This document shows positions 51,077 to 63,928 of a DNA stretch of 64,000 nucleotides, one piece after another. The position numbers and the translations under genes were made by a program. The DNA lies in contig OY987263.1 of assembly GCA_963920665.1 (NCBI GenBank), positions 29,500,547 to 29,564,546 of the forward strand, given 5' to 3'. The stretch is from Straminergon stramineum (taxonomy: Eukaryota; Streptophyta; Bryopsida; Hypnales; Calliergonaceae). Each line of letters begins with the position of its first letter. The first letter of the stretch is position 1. The notes below the pieces were generated by a model, which was not told where the DNA came from, did no database searches, and saw only the letters and a list, made by a program, of their open reading frames with translations.

Positions 51077-54000
51077 CAGTCAGCAACCATATTTACCGAC
51101 CACCGAATGAGCGAGCTCTCTACCCAACACTACTGGAATCCCCCCCGCAGCAAAGTTTGTAACAACATCTGAACGTGATAACGTAACACTATTAAAACAT
51201 GATTCCGAAGTTGACATTCAAAGTTGCTACTAAATGTTGTCCAAAGAGAACACTGTCCGAGGTGAACCACGTTTTGGAACATGTTTTGCTGAATTTTGGT
51301 CCGATATTTACATTTTTTTAAGAAGACGATTGCTCAAGCATGTTCCAATAGTTGCATGTTGCTAAAAAAACCCGTTGCTAAAGCCTTCAAATTCTAGTAG
51401 TCTACGTAAACAACGCTACTGTCGTGACTCCAACAATAGAAAACAGCCCAAAGCAGGGCATGCTCAAAGAATCGGGAATTCAAACTTGGAGGAGGCAAGC
51501 TAGCTATGAAACGTCAAATCAAAACAGTGCAGCCAGCATTGAGACGAAGCTCTCAAGAACAACTCACCGTTCGATCTTGCAGATGACAAGATATAACCTA
51601 ACGAGCCTGAGCTGTGCATGAGCATGAGCATGAGCACGAGCTCCACGAATTGGAACAACGGCCGTGGAGCAACGAAAGTTAGCTAGGCTGCTGCAAGAAA
51701 CTGTGGCATCAATTGATGGGAGCTAAGTTACAGACGAGAAATGAGAATGCAAAACGCCACCAGGTACCGTTGGAAGGCAAAAAGCTAGAAAGAGAAGGGT
51801 TAGCTAGCTGCTTCAGGTTGTACTGACTTCAGCTGTTAGAAATAATAACTGCCAGCTTCCAAGTGGAAATATATAGTCAAACACAGCCTCAAGGAATATT
51901 TATCCTCAGTCCCAGTTCTTGACCTCTCAGATCTTTCTTACTTTCTTCTTTTGGGACCCCCCAAAATGATAACAATTTTATATCCAATGCATCCAACAAA
52001 TTGCATTATAGCTCCAGGCAGTCAGTTAAGTTTACCCTTTCCCTAAACAGCAACAAGTCTAAATAGCCACTTTCCTTAAAATTGGTGTGATTCCTGTGCA
52101 AAAATTTGAGACTCAAATCTACTAAAACTTTTAGGACAAGTTTGGATTTGTGTTTCATTGCAGGTGACCTGAAAGTGCCCAAGTTGTGGAATACCGCCAA
52201 TGGAGTTCCAGAATTGATATTGGAAGTAATCAGATCTCAAGGTAACCAAGTGGTGAACCAATAGTATCCTCTTCTTTTACAAAAACAAGCCTGAGCATAA
52301 CTCCACGCTGCCATCATGAAGCCATAAGGAATAATCTCCTTCTCCAAGGGAGATTTGTTCCATGTTTTTTTCTTTCGACCAGTAGATACTGGAGGCTAGC
52401 TGTAATGAAACCAAATGTGTGTGAAGTCATATCATGTTATCAACTTGAGTTTGGTTGATGCATTGGGGCATTAATATATTTTATTTTATAGCTGGGTCAT
52501 AAGGCGAATGTTGATTCGATAGACACACATGATGACATCATGGACTCCCAAAATTGTGTGCCCAAGGAGGAATAATTTTGCAGATCCCATTCGTGCTCGA
52601 ATTCATGAAATTCCATTTATAAACTTGAATGGGGGTGAGCCAGTGCTCTTGGGTTCTTCCTGCAGGGGCCAACCAACCAACTGCTCAAACTGTCCTGTTT
52701 CTGTACTTGCATTACTCTTATTTAAGCTTCAACCCATTTTTCTAATGCTTGTAATGTCGATTTTCTTCAATTTTTTTTTTTCTTTCAAAAGTATTGTTGA
52801 AGCCCTTCTGTTGTCGAATGTAACGTTTGCATGTGCAGGTAGGCTTTTGATGTTGTTGTCTTGTGTAAAGCAGCATGTATGTCAAGTTCGTGGTGGGATC
52901 CGAATTGTGCGCATTGGGGAGTAAGTTAAGTTGGTAGTCTTTCCGGCTACAAAAATCAAGCCGTACTCGCACTGTGCATGTGTCACACCAAAGCGTAACC
53001 CACTACAGTAGTTATGATTGCAATTCAAGACGTGCTCAATGCAATGAGTATCCGAACCTTACCTCCCATGGATTCCTCCAAAATAAACTAGTATTTTCGT
53101 TTCATTCGTTTCAAAATAAAATAAGAAAAGAAATACACTTCTGCATAGCTACAGATGAGCTTTTGTGTAGGTCACCAATGGAGTGTAAATGTGCCGTGTG
53201 ATGCAGACCTTTGAAAGGTACAACTTGAATAAACAAACAAACCCAGCTTGGTCCCACAGGAGTGGTGAAGAAAAAATTGTACTGGATATGTAAGTAGTGA
53301 AAATTAATAGGAATTTAAATTTTTACATGAGAGCTCCTAACTTAATACTAAGTTATCTTTACTTTGGCAATATAATAGTTTGGCCATCTGAGGCATGAGG
53401 AATGCCTGGACAGAGGAGGATCCACTAAGCCAACCACATGGAACATAACGTACTATTCCAATCTTGACTGATTGATTGACCCCTCCAGATGCATGTTTAA
53501 TAATCTACATTAAATTCTTAACGTGTACTAGCCTCAAAAAGAGCCAACCAGGTTGTAACTTGTAAGCTTATCTTAAGTTAGTTGTTGTTGTTCTCTCTCT
53601 TTTTTATACATGTGTAATTGTAATTGTATATGATTCATCAAACAAGTACTTACTTGGGGTACTTCAGATTGCAATGAAGTTGATCTAGAATCTAAATTGC
53701 AACCCCTTTTTCACATGAGTTCCTTTTCACTCTGTCAAACTCTTGATTATTGCACTTGTCAGGAACATCTTATGGCACACTAGCTTGATAAGTTAGGAAG
53801 AGTAGGAAGAGTAGGAAGTGAGTTTTTTTTAAGTTTTTTCTTTGACACAAATGAAACAGAATTTTGCTGATAGGAAGTGAGTTTGAAACTGGGTTTAGGT
53901 ACTTATGGTTTGCTTTCTTCCACCCACCAGGCCATGTGTGTCTGGCAGTTCTGTACTTTGGCTCTCTTTGCATTGAAATTCCGTTTCATTATTTTCAAAA

Positions 54001-55227
54001 GAAGAAGAAGAAGAAACTGGGTATATTTTCAGGATTGGGATATTGGCAAAGATGAAGATGATAACTTATTTATGATTGCTGAGTAAACTTTTTTTCGTTG
54101 CAGCTTCCTGAGCATGTACGACGAAACCATCGATATGGGGTTGTCCACCAGTATAAGTAGTTTAGCTTTGTGGACACTTGCAGTTTTGTGCCAATTCCTG
54201 AGACACCAACCAATTTCTGCTACAGTGGAATTCAAAGAAGATAGGCACGAACAAATGCAGGTCCGAAATTCCAAATGGAGGCTGCTCCGTTAGTGGAACA
54301 CACCACATGCATGTCGAAAATCCCACAGGTGGCCAATTGATGACAATTGAAGAACAATTTCCAGCACCACTCACCTCATTGGAAACTGAAAAGGTGACTG
54401 TCCTTCTGTTTGGAAAAAAACAAAATAATAATGTTGTTTTTTAGGGCCCATACCCATACCTATGACTTGCAAAGAAGGAGGTGTAAAGAAGGCACCAATC
54501 CCTCAACACACACTTCCATCAATACGTATGTATGTAGCCTTTTGGAAGCAGGGATAGCCCTCTGGGTATCATCATCAACAAGGAGATTTGATCATCATCA
54601 CAATGTTGTGATTGAAGGAAGTTAGAGATGGAGGTTTGAAACCATACATTGTATTTTTGTTTATTGTATTTTTGTTTAGTTTTTTCAATAACGTAATTGG
54701 TTTCCAATGGAAAATAATGTAGGCAAGCAGAGGCGAGAGGACCGATTTGCATTTGGGGTCCAAGTTTGGGGCATGTTCAAGCAATGAATGTTAAGTTAAA
54801 CCATTCATTTAATTATATGTCAATTAGACTCTTTCTGAATTTTTTTGATATGATTTTATAAAAATGTAGTTATCAGTTGCTCCAAGAAAGCATGACTGGT
54901 AAGTTAAGTTATCTCCGCATGGCTGATGGAAATCCGTTTCTGGCTACGGGTATAATTCCTCTTTGTGCAACTTGTATTTCAAAAATATTGTTTATTATAT
55001 AAAACTGTACGGTCTTGACTCTGAGGGTCTCCTGATGATGGACAGCATGAAGTTAATATGTTCCTAACATTTGGGCCGCCCGTTTTCCTATTTCAAGGAA
55101 GAGTCCAGGTATCCTATGTCTTCTGATCCTCTGAGATTTCCTTTTCAAAGTACCCTTGAAAGTGAGTCCAGTGATGGTATAAGATTCTTATCTGATATCA
55201 ATTGAGTTTACACCAACATGCATTGCA
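51077..55227. other. LOG gene 2 upstream DNA and intergenic region
   Basis: 51.1-51.9 kb should hold the promoter and leader of LOG gene 2. A 131-codon frame with an ATG at 52529 (to 52924) contains a hydrophobic, Phe-rich segment but no recognisable domain. Short tandem motifs occur (CATGAG repeats near 51615, AAGAGTAGG near 53800, GAA repeats near 54002). No gene I can name. Confidence 0.45.
51865..51876 (-). promoter_or_regulatory. Candidate TATA box for LOG gene 2
   Basis: GAAATATATAGT on the plus strand reads ACTATATATTTC on the minus strand. It would place the transcript start about 900 bases before the coding start, so a leader intron would be likely. Weak support. Confidence 0.25.
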
Positions 55228-55726
55228 TGTAAAGGAACTACACCTAAAATCGCACAAAAATGTGTAAGCTTTGTGGCATATTCAATATGCTCTAGAAAAT
55301 GAACAATAGTTTTTGGACATTGGTGAAGGACTTTGAATCAAAATGCATGTGGTTCCATCATTTTTGGATGCATTGTGAATTAGTTATAAATTTTCAAAGA
55401 TGTAAGGTGTAGCTTGCTAAAAGTATCATGTACATGATGCTAAAATACATTTGATGCATATGCAGAAATGACACTAATGGTATCAAAACATGTCATAGAG
55501 AAGAAATTAAAACAACAAAAAGTGTACCTAAAATTGACCACTTGTATGGATGTCACCTCCACAATACTATAAATAGAATTGCACACTACTTAAAATGGCT
55601 CCCAACTCCACCTTATCCTTGTCTTCATAGTAGACACCATTTGGGGTATCCTCCCTATTTAGTTTCCCTTCAAAAATAGAGGGTGATTTTGAGGAGTGGT
55701 CCATTTTAGGTGTAGTTACTGTACAT
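55228..55726. mobile_element. ACACCTAAAAT-family TIR element, best copy
   Basis: The left end ATGTAAAGGAACTACACCTAAAAT and the right end, reverse-complemented (ATGTACAGTAACTACACCTAAAAT), match in 21 of 24 bases. About 500 bp, non-coding. Related ends occur at 36468-37093 and 1735-1851. The superfamily is not settled. Confidence 0.6.
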
Positions 55727-56249
55727 CCAAGCTAATAGCCTTTCCAATGCAAGTAAGGGTATGTTCAAACCTAGCCTTAATTGTCATGCTTATTGGTTGT
55801 TAGAGTAGGGAAAGCCCATTAGAGTTCACACCTGCAATCTTTAGCAACTGTTGAATCTAGTTGGATGTCCATCTAACAATGAATAAGAGTGTAGGTTTGT
55901 GTAGGCAAACAAGAGACTATAGCTGTGGTTTCTAGATTACCAACAAGTTCTAAGTAGTGTGGCTATCTTAGGAAAACAAAGATTTTAGGAAGTTGGGAGC
56001 AATTTTACTTAATGGAGCTCAAGTTGTAGAATTAAGAAAGAATGGTTTAAATATGGAGGATGGCTTGGCCGTAAAATATAAGCAAAGCCAACAATGGAAT
56101 TAAAAAAGAAGATAGAAGTCAAAAAATAATAATTAAAAGAGGGTGGTGAGACACGGTGGAGCTTCACAAATTAATTTCTTTCCAAATGTTCAAGCAATAC
56201 CTATCTTGTGAATAATGTGCCACTAGCAGTTAGATTGATTTTTTGCATT
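55727..56249. other. Intergenic DNA, nothing recognised
   Basis: AT-rich sequence between two transposon features with no open frame of note. Confidence 0.5.
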
Positions 56250-56930
56250 CACTAGAAGAAAATGACGATTTTTGGGACTATAAAGAGCAACTAGTTTTGA
56301 GTTGCATACACTACAAGAAAACGGGTGTTTTATGACTACGAAAATATGATTGAGGATGATTAGCAATTGCTCGCAATCATATTTTTGGAGGCCAACTCTT
56401 TGAAAAAAAATATGACTACAAATATGACTACTAGTCATGTTTTGGCCTTATACGTTGCAAGCATATAGTATATGTTTGTTGGGAATGCCAAAATACTTCA
56501 TAGGGCTTCATAGGGAACATGTTTAGGGAACGTATAGTCATGTTTATTAGTCATATTTTTGCATTAGTCATATTTTGCAATCATATTTTTATGATAGCCA
56601 CATTTTTTTTCTTTTGGGCAACTTGAAGAAAATTTGGGCAGGGAATATATGTAGAGAGTGCTAAATCATATTTGCTAATCATAATTTCACTTTAGTCATA
56701 TTTTGTAGATATATTTTTGAGTTAGTGATATTTTTTTCTTTTGGACAACTTCAAGAAAATTTGGGTGGGGAATATATTTGGAGAGTGCTAAATTATATTT
56801 GCTAGTCATAATTTCACTTTAGTTATATTTTGAAGTCGTATTTTTGAGTCAGTCATATTTTGTAGACACATTTCTTTGGTAGTTATTTTTTTTTCTTTGA
56901 GGGAGCCTAAGGAAAATGTGGGCAATTTAA
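56250..56930 (+). mobile_element. Two nested CACTA-like left ends with subterminal repeats
   Basis: CACTAGAAGAAAATG begins at 56250 and a second terminus, CACTACAAGAAAACGGGTG, begins 59 bases later at 56309. Rightwards the motif TAGTCATATTTT and variants recur many times up to about 56880, as expected of the subterminal repeats in which CACTA transposase binds. No matching right terminus was found before the window ends, so the element may be truncated or may extend past 64000. Confidence 0.5.
56600..56910 (+). repeat. Tandem repeat of about 127 bp
   Basis: CTTTTGGGCAACTTGAAGAAAATTTGGG at 56611 recurs at 56738 with the following 90 bases well conserved (GAGAGTGCTAAAT..., TCATAATTTCACTTTAG...). 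A third, degenerate unit starts near 56895. It lies within the presumed CACTA subterminal region. Confidence 0.6.
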
Positions 56931-58679
56931 GATGGATCTCTTACATTTTGTCCCTAGAGGCCATTCCTTGGGATGAAGGCATGACTTTGTTTAATACCTG
57001 TTAAAATTAAAAAAATTCTTTTGTATGATGTGTCTATTATAGAATTAATGTCCAAATAATTTGAGATTGCACATGTTTATATTTCAATTAATATATTTAA
57101 AATTTTCATAGGAATTAGAAAAGAAGTAGAGAGGAATAAAACAATTAATAATAGGAGATAATCAATTTTTATTTGAGTATTTAAGGAAAAACTAGAGAGG
57201 AATAATAGCCTATAGAGAAACCAAAGTACCAAGGCAGGACTAAGCTTGAGAACCCAAGATAGAAACCAGGCCTGCCTTGACCCACTACTGGAACTTGTTG
57301 TGAAATTGGCTAATTATGTTAATTAATTGTGATGGCTAAAGTAAAACAAAATCTAATGCATTTAAACTAGTGATGTAGATTGAAGGCTATAGAGTTTAGA
57401 AAAATTACTTAAAGATTGGAAAAAATCTAATTCAAAGAGAAGAAAGAAAAGTGTGAAAAAAATTTATGTCCGAGTGGCCATAAAGCAAGAATAAGTGATG
57501 GGTGTGATTTGTGTTGAGAGTCTCTAAGTGTTTGAGGAAGCGTAGGTTCCAAGTTGCTACTCAAAGCTTTGGACATGGTTAGGAGACTAATTTGACCTCC
57601 TTATAGGAATTTAACTATGTATTAAACAAAGATTGTTGATTATAACACACATAGTTGATCAAATGAAGTTTTAAAGTCTTAAATAGATATTTCATTAGCA
57701 CTTATGAGGTTGATGTCATTACAATTGTTTGATTCTTAGAGTAATTAGAAATCAATTAGTAGTAATGGAAGTCAAAGATTGCAATTCTAAACTATCCCAA
57801 AAAATGAAGGAAAAAAACAAAAATGTTGAAAATAATTTGGAGAAAGTTAAGAGGGGGAAGTAGAAACAAATAGGTTGAAAGAAAATAATGAGATTATATA
57901 TCTAATTTATACCCCTTGTTGTAATAGTTGTTATTTAAGTTGTATCCAAAAACACAAAAAATGCAACAAAAATGAATTAAAGCAAACCTCATGATACAAT
58001 TACAATATATATATTAGAGAATGAGGATGTTGTGAAAATAGATTCCAAGGCATGTCCTTAAATTTGGCACTTGGTTTTTTCTCTTCTTGTAGAAACTATA
58101 GTTGCGCTACAAATTAGAGGTTTGAATCAACCTCTCAGAATTTATTAAATCTAATTTTGAATTCAAGATCACTTAGTTAATTTGTAGAGAAATCCAGTAA
58201 CATATCACACTTTAAAAAAGAGATAAAAATTATGGAAGATAGAGTACGATGAAATTGGATAATTTGTGGTGTTAGTTTTGGATAAAAAATATCAAAGTTC
58301 ATCCAATTCAAGAGAAAAAGGAAACTTGAAATTCAGGGTTGCTATCGTGCGAGCCTATGAGCAAGAGCTTGTGAGCGGGAACAAAAAAAAGTGGGAAAAA
58401 GTATTGAGGTACCCATGACCGTGGATGTACCTACGACCATGAATGCAGAGAATATGGAATTCCCGAAGGATTAGTTCATTGTTTTCTCAATTTTTGAGTG
58501 ACTTATGAATTTAAAGAAAAGAACATGCTTCGACATTTGCATTTGGTATAGGTTTTAGGGTTAGTTTTATACCCACCCATCCGTCACTTGCTCATAGCGG
58601 GTTAGTTTTGGTAAGATATTTCATTTACTTATACTATTCTTCATACTTATTATAATTTTTTCTCACACCATTGCTTATT
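56931..58679. other. AT-rich DNA, no gene seen
   Basis: No open frame of note. Possibly the interior of the CACTA-like element that starts at 56309. Confidence 0.45.
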
Positions 58680-59010
58680 GTAATTTTTCTGCCACACCCT
58701 ATTTTTTTTTATAAGGATTGTGGTGTTCTAATGTTATTTTGAACCCCTATTTGTTTTTATCAAGACTCTTGGGTTCTTGTTATGTTCATAATTTTTCACC
58801 TACTAGCTTTTTTCCAAAAGACTTCTATTGTCGTAATTTCTTTTTTACTCCCTATTTTTTTTCATGAAGACTGTGGTGTTGTAATTTTCTTTTCACTCCC
58901 TATTTTTGTTTATCAAGACTCTTGGGTTCTTGTTATGTTCATAATTTTTCACCCATCAGGTTTTTTCATGAAGACTATATTGTTGTAAATGTAATTGTCT
59001 TCCTCACACC
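58680..59010 (+). repeat. Tandem repeat with 153-bp period
   Basis: TATCAAGACTCTTGGGTTCTTGTTATGTTCATAATTTTTCACC occurs at 58758 and 58911. Between and around these lie shorter variants of TCACTCCCTATTTTT and CATGAAGACT. A minisatellite-like array just downstream of the methyltransferase relic. Confidence 0.6.
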
Positions 59011-59342
59011 CATTTGGTTTGTTTAATGTTTAAAGATAGATGTATACATATATGGACATTCCATTTTTACCATCTATTTCTTGGTAAGAGACTATGATTG
59101 GTTAAGGGTTTTTTCTCAAACTCTATTTTGTTGAAGAAGATTTTTGTGGTCCCTTGTTGGATGATTTTTGAGGGTCCCCTCTCTACTTTTATTTGGAAAG
59201 ACTTTCAGCAAGAAAATACAAGAATGTGTGAGAGTGAAGGAAAATGAATTACACAACATGTAGCCATAAAACACACAAATCCAATCATAATGAAAATCAA
59301 AACATAATGAATTGACTCATAAGATATGTCAATCTCATGAGC

Positions 59343-62300
59343 CTAAGCTGTAGTAGACTCTGTTGTAGAATCCATGTCACTAGAAGAATTCGAAGTCTCT
59401 CTCCCCTCGGATGTTGATCCGTCTATAAATTGTAAGACATTTAAAGCATACAAAAGTTTTCGACATTTGGATTTTAAAGTACCAAACTCTGCAAATGCCG
59501 AAGCTAGCTGCTCTGCATACACTGGAAGATCGAAGGACTTCTCTGGACTCAAGATAAGTCTTCGTTTCTTCTTTAGTGCATCTGTTGACATCAATCCCTC
59601 ACTACTACAAATACAAATGATTAAGGGTTAGATTTATAAAGCATTATAGGTACTATGTAGACTAATAATTCAGAATTGTAGAAACTTACTTACTAGGTTT
59701 ATCTTGTTTATTGAACTTGCGAGGTACTATGATCATGGCATCTAGATCCTGCGATGCTACAATTGCAGGCGCTTTGGTGACTACAACTTTATTGATTGGA
59801 AGAGTGGTCTTCTTCATGGACTCAAGAATGCATGAAAAAATGGTTTGATCTGCTTCCATCGCCACAATGTGGCGTCCTATTGCACGACATGCTGTAATGG
59901 AGGCACCTAGGAAAAAAATCCATAAATTTGTACCTCAATGATTTTCTGTATTACGTAGACATTGAAAATACACTTGTGACAATTCCAACTCACCTGTAGA
60001 TGTGGTGCAGTCAAGGACCACGTCTCCCTCATCAGTAGTCCCTTCAATTATAAACTAGATGAAATGGGCGTCTTTCTCTTGAGCCCCACGCCACGGCGTT
60101 TGATCCATGTCGTTCATCAACATGGAGTCTTTTGTGGTATAGTTGATCAACAAATCATCACGCTTGAGGTCCACTTTGGCCTTCAACATTGTTGTCGAGC
60201 GCTTGAAAAAAAAGTCAGACTTCCCTCTTTTACCAAGGTCTTTCACCAAGAGTGTGATGCTGAACTTCAAAGTTTGCAATTATAAAACAACACATTTATA
60301 AAGAAGAAGTTTAAGAAAATGACGAGATGAGAAATCCAAACAAAATTATGAAGAATAAATCATACCGTGTTGGTTTGATCAATGGTAGACATTAAGTGCA
60401 CCTGATTCATGCCCATCCTCTCTTTCTTTTTTACCATGTTTGGGGTACTCTTGACATAGTCTGGCAATGGTGCTTTTGGCGTCTATACTCTAGGAATGGA
60501 ACACCACAATGCAACCGTGATTGTGCAAATGCTTCTCTGCAAAGAAAAAAGCTTGAAAGATCATGTTGTACTCTGGATCTGAGTTCCAATAAGGCACATG
60601 ATTTTTGGAAAATGGCACCCCCGGCACTAGCAAATTCTCTTGGCAGTCGAAAAGCATGAGGTCAAACCTTGGCCACCAATTGACCACCCCATTGTACACT
60701 CTAGCCTTTCCTACCACCATCTGCCAAACAAAATTCGAATGCTTCAGTACCTATAGTGTAGAAGGTGTTATAATGTAATAATACAATGGAACTTTGAAGT
60801 ACATAATAATACAATGAAGTTACCTTTTTGAGAAAGTCCATGACCTCGGTGTAGCAATTCGGGCCTTCCTTGTTTTCATTGTCAACAACATCTACAGTGG
60901 AGACGTTCAACACTAACTCCTCCGATGTCATGTCAGCATCATCACTTATGGAAATCACCTCTGTGCCTTGGGTGACCATCTCTTCGGTGAACTCTGGTAA
61001 TACAGCCTTCCTCTTCATCCCACTACGTACTTCGGCTTCCATCTGAGAGCCTTGATCTACCGTTGATGATGCGGGAACAACGCCTTCTCCATCCTCCTTC
61101 TTCTTCCCTTTTGCCTTGGCCTTCTCCTCCTTCTCCTTCTCCTTCTCTGCTAACTTGGCCACATGCTCTGCCTCCTTTTTCGATTTGTTATCCAAAGCAA
61201 CTTGGATTCGAGCTGCTTTCCTCCTGTTATTGGTTTCCCTTCTCGCAATGGCCTGCTCCCTCTGTTTATCAGTAAGCCTTGCAAACTCGTCCACATCCAT
61301 ATCAATAGTTTCCATCCCCTCCAAATAGTTTCGTAGTTGAAACTCTGATGGATGCGTATACGAGATGGGGCAATCAATGTACCATCCACCACCATTGAGG
61401 TGAGCCGTAGTGAATGTTCAGAGTTGATTTGCCGTGTACATGCATTCTGCTGAACTACGGTCAAGGAAATTTGAGATGAATGGAGGCAAGTCCTTTCTCT
61501 CGATTGCCCCTTTTGCCTCCAGCTCGTGCTTGAAGTATCTTCTGAATAAGAGAACACACCATTGATGATCAGTAGCTAAATATTAATGAAGGCAAAGATG
61601 CTATTTCAACCTCATATAGTACTACATGAAAACCAAAATTTCAATTTAAAAAATAATTGTGTTGAAAAAATGACATTGTAGAACTTAGAGGGACTAGAAA
61701 TGGGGGTCCTTGACATACCTACCAAACCAGTGAGGAATCCAATAGTGCTTCGGGAGGTACCTTAAGGACCCTCCATTTTTGGTCCTTCCCTTCATTCCCA
61801 ATTTTGTTTTTCATAATTATTTCACTCAAAATCCAAGACATTCCACAATTCAAAGTGCCGAGATTTTATTATATTATAAATCAAATTCTTAAAAATTAAC
61901 AAAGGCATACTGGAAAAGAACCCTTCACACCGCTTGTTTTGACCCCTCATAAGTCATAAAATTGTCACTTTTCTTGAAGTAGTTTGTTCCTCTTAGGTGA
62001 GCCATGAAGCCTTGATCCCAAATCTTCCTCCTCCAACCTTCTATATATTCGGGCAAGGTCTCAAGTTGTAGTGGAACATTCATGTTGACGTTGATATTAT
62101 CTTGCTTCACCATGTTCTCGAAGTATTCTACAGCTACTTCTTCAATCTGCAAAAATCTTGAATCAGGTAGCATTCAAAACATACATATTGCTCTATAAGG
62201 GTTTTCAAAATTAAAAATTTCATCAATTGAAAACTCTTACATTCTCAAAATCAAAATAATTGGAATCCAAACACTTACCCCAGCATACCAAACGCATCTG

Positions 62301-63928
62301 TTCAAGAAAGGACCTAATAGTGTCTTAGATACAGGCCTCGGTGGAAACTGTCTAGCATCATGCAAAGGCATCGAGGAGTTCCACCACTTCAAAAACTTGA
62401 TCTTGTGATTAGGAGTGGTGTTGCAAGTGGCCACCATTTGAAGTTTTTTGAGAGTCATCTTAGGGACCTCATTTGCACTCCAATGTTTCTCCACCTGCCC
62501 CCAAAATATTCACAATGTAAATTACAATTTCAACTCCATCTGAGACTATTGTCATGCACTGATAATGCTTGTATGAAACTTACCTCTTCCAAAAATTCAG
62601 GCTTATGTGTGGGATTGGCCATTGCAACCAACTTCATCATTTTTACATTTAGTTTGCTTGTCTTCTCCTTTGCTCCAACTCTCATGGCATGCGCAAGTCC
62701 TTCGGGATTTTTTTCTTCCTCTGGTGTGATCTCATTGTACTTTCGAAGGGTAGCATCCATTGCTTGGGCTATCTCTTGCTGCACAAATCAAATGAGAAGA
62801 ATAAATTCATATAATGAGAAAGATAGAAGCCAGAATAAAATACAACAATTATATTCAAGTCAATGTCAAAATTTAATAGAATAGGGTTATTCAAATAAAA
62901 ACCAAACTAAACTAGATTTAACTTAATCAAATAATTTCTCACCCGAAAAAGAAATGTTGTAAAGACTTCTAGTGGCATAGAGTATCAAGTCTTTCTGGTT
63001 TTGGGTGCTCCACATCGTCTGAGCTCTGATGGCCTCAACATCTCGTTGAAGCGCTCGATGGGAAGAAGTCCATACTTCTGAACCCAGTATAAAGTATAGA
63101 CTAGATTGGTCTTCACGTGAGATTCTTTTGTGGACCTACAATTTATGGAGACAATACTTATTAGTTTTTTGTAGGTTGAGTGCATCATTTCCAAAATACA
63201 TTCAAAGTTAAATTGAATGCGAGATCCACAAAATATAGATAAATTACTTACTTATTTATGTCATGCATTACATGCATGACCAACTCTGTCTTCCCCTTTG
63301 TATCTAGAATAATAAAATCCACAGCATAGTGCCAATCCCATTCCTTCGAGTGCCTTCTGTTGATATGATTCATCCACGACAACAGCTTGTGATTACCATC
63401 ACAAACAAAGAACTTCAGGTTTTTCAAAAATCTTAGCTTTGGTATGGACTCAATGTGGACATTGAAAATGGCATTCCTCTTTTTCCAAAATGGATCCCAT
63501 TCTTCCATCTCCTCCTCCGTAAATGCTAAACTCTCTCCGGCCTCATTTGTTGTTGTCACATAAAATACTGCGGCTCCATCTCAATATCCCTTGTTGAACT
63601 CTTGCTCAAGCAATTTCAAATTGCATGTAAGGGTTGGCCTCACCATAGGCATGGCCACCATTCGACAAAATGGGATTTGCAATCAAAAAACGTGCTCGGG
63701 CTTCATCCTCAGAGAAGCAATAGTCTTTACGGAATCCACCTTGTGATACGAGCGCAAGTCGTCCTCATCCATGTCTTTGTCTTCTTCTTCCAAGACATCT
63801 ACCGCCACCTCTTCTTCTATGAACTCTTCTTCATCTTCACCTTCAATGTCCGATTGAGGGGTGTCATTTTTGATTTGAGTCTCTAGTGTAGTCTCATCTT
63901 GTGACAACAAGGTGGGAGACACATCCAT
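59343..63928 (-). pseudogene. Multi-exon ParB-like / N4-N6 DNA methyltransferase-like gene relic
   Basis: A minus-strand gene of about eleven exons: 63928-63252, 63135-62943, 62778-62584, 62494-62279, 62146-about 61925, about 61790-61717, 61541-60824, 60720-60366, about 60264-59994, 59906-59694 and about 59600-59343. Most junctions show clear GT-AG sites and agreeing phase. Exon 1 starts with an acidic tail and later has FFVCDGNHKLLSWM (63380-63410), like the ParB/sulfiredoxin box. Exon 7 holds a Lys/Glu-rich coiled linker. Exon 8 has NWWPRFDLMLFDCQEN in the place of the DPPY motif, exon 9 has AQEKD (motif X-like) and DVVLDCTTSTG (motif I-like), and exon 10 has CRAIGRHIVAMEAD. This IV-X-I order is that of beta-class DNA amino-methyltransferases. 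Premature stops lie at 63683 (TGA), 63581 (TGA), 62985 (TGA), 61418 (TGA), 60490 (TAG) and 60055 (TAG), so this copy is dead. Exon 6 limits and the frame after 60490 are uncertain. Confidence 0.65.

Noticed and set aside
52529..52924. 131-codon frame with a hydrophobic segment
   Set aside because: No family resemblance, no splice or neighbour support; the Phe-rich part comes from a T-rich run.
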